DNA of 5,505 nt from Limnohabitans sp. (GTDB lineage Bacteria > Pseudomonadota > Gammaproteobacteria > Burkholderiales > Burkholderiaceae_C): contig JAKFXJ010000022.1 in NCBI GenBank assembly GCA_021731425.1, positions 1 to 5,505 on the forward strand, in the 5' to 3' direction. Each line of letters begins with the position of its first letter. The first letter of the stretch is position 1. Positions 5,355-5,505 of the stretch are shown here, piece after piece. The notes beneath the pieces are model-generated. The model was given only the letters and a program-made list of their open reading frames with translations, ran no database searches and was not told the DNA's origin. Position numbers and translations under genes: made by a program.

Positions 5355-5505
5355 GACAAGGTCTCCTCGGGTTGTGGTTGTGATGAACGGCGAGAGTTGG
5401 CCATGCGTGCAGCCAATTCGAAAGCGTTGGTCATGGCCTGGGGGTTGGCCACACCACGACCGGCGATGTCATACGCCGTGCCATGGGCGGGGGTGGTGAT
5501 GGGGC
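5351..5505 (-). CDS. PdxA-family 4-hydroxythreonine-4-phosphate dehydrogenase-like protein, C-terminal end (cut by window edge)
   Basis: Fifty C-terminal residues are visible. TTPAHGTAYDIAGRG followed by VANPQAM matches the last conserved block of the PdxA family (T-x-x-x-HGTA-x-x-x-AGRG-x-A), where in E. coli PdxA the TSVDHGTALELAGRG stretch lies near the C-terminus; the helix FELAARM then ends the fold. The last 15 or so residues are polar and uncharacteristic. The family oxidises phosphorylated beta-hydroxy acids with NAD and a divalent metal, then decarboxylates. True PdxA serves pyridoxal phosphate synthesis, while PdxA2 paralogues act on 4-phospho-threonate or -erythronate after a DUF1537 kinase. 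Coupling to a Bug binding protein favours the catabolic paralogue, but the fragment alone cannot settle this. Its TGA overlaps the next gene's ATG by the ATGA arrangement. Confidence 0.85.
   Translation of the reverse strand, partial: PITTPAHGTAYDIAGRGVANPQAMTNAFELAARMANSRRSSQPQPEETLS

Overview
The window looks like chromosomal DNA from a betaproteobacterium of the order Burkholderiales, probably Comamonadaceae. The basis is a GC-rich background (about 70% in a sampled stretch of tsaD), a Bug-type tripartite tricarboxylate transporter binding protein coupled to a PdxA-like dehydrogenase, and the abundance of solute-binding proteins. The family-level placement is inference; no rRNA or species marker is present.

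Layout. Positions 1-127 are the end of an IS3-family insertion sequence: a terminal inverted repeat and the first 21 codons of its orfA, reading out of the left edge. Just inside lies a minus-strand ModA-like solute-binding protein gene (149-838) with no recognisable signal peptide. Diverging from it is tsaD (926-1972), the essential tRNA t6A-modification enzyme. Downstream on the same strand, after a structured gap, is a Peripla_BP_6/LivK-type binding protein (2096-3373) with a signal peptide carrying a twin arginine.

Next is a roughly 300-base gene-free stretch whose right-hand part is very AT-rich (51 G/C in 180 bases, 28%). It leads into an unrecognised 203-residue gene (3675-4286) that is itself about 50% GC, below its neighbours. 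A strong 12-bp hairpin (4335-4365) separates this gene from the convergent minus-strand pair at the right edge: the C-terminal end of a PdxA-family dehydrogenase (5351-5505, partial) overlapping by 4 bases with a Bug/TctC-type binding protein (4395-5354).

How the genes work together. Only two relationships are visible. The PdxA-like/Bug pair is translationally coupled and is probably the end of a catabolic operon, plausibly for a four-carbon acid sugar or another organic acid. tsaD and the ModA-like gene share a divergent promoter region. Three binding proteins of three different families occur in 5.5 kb, none with an ABC ATPase or permease in view. The least explained part is the AT-rich leader plus the 203-residue orphan at 3475-4286. 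I found no CRISPR array, tRNA or rRNA, and no clear evidence of a new multi-gene system.
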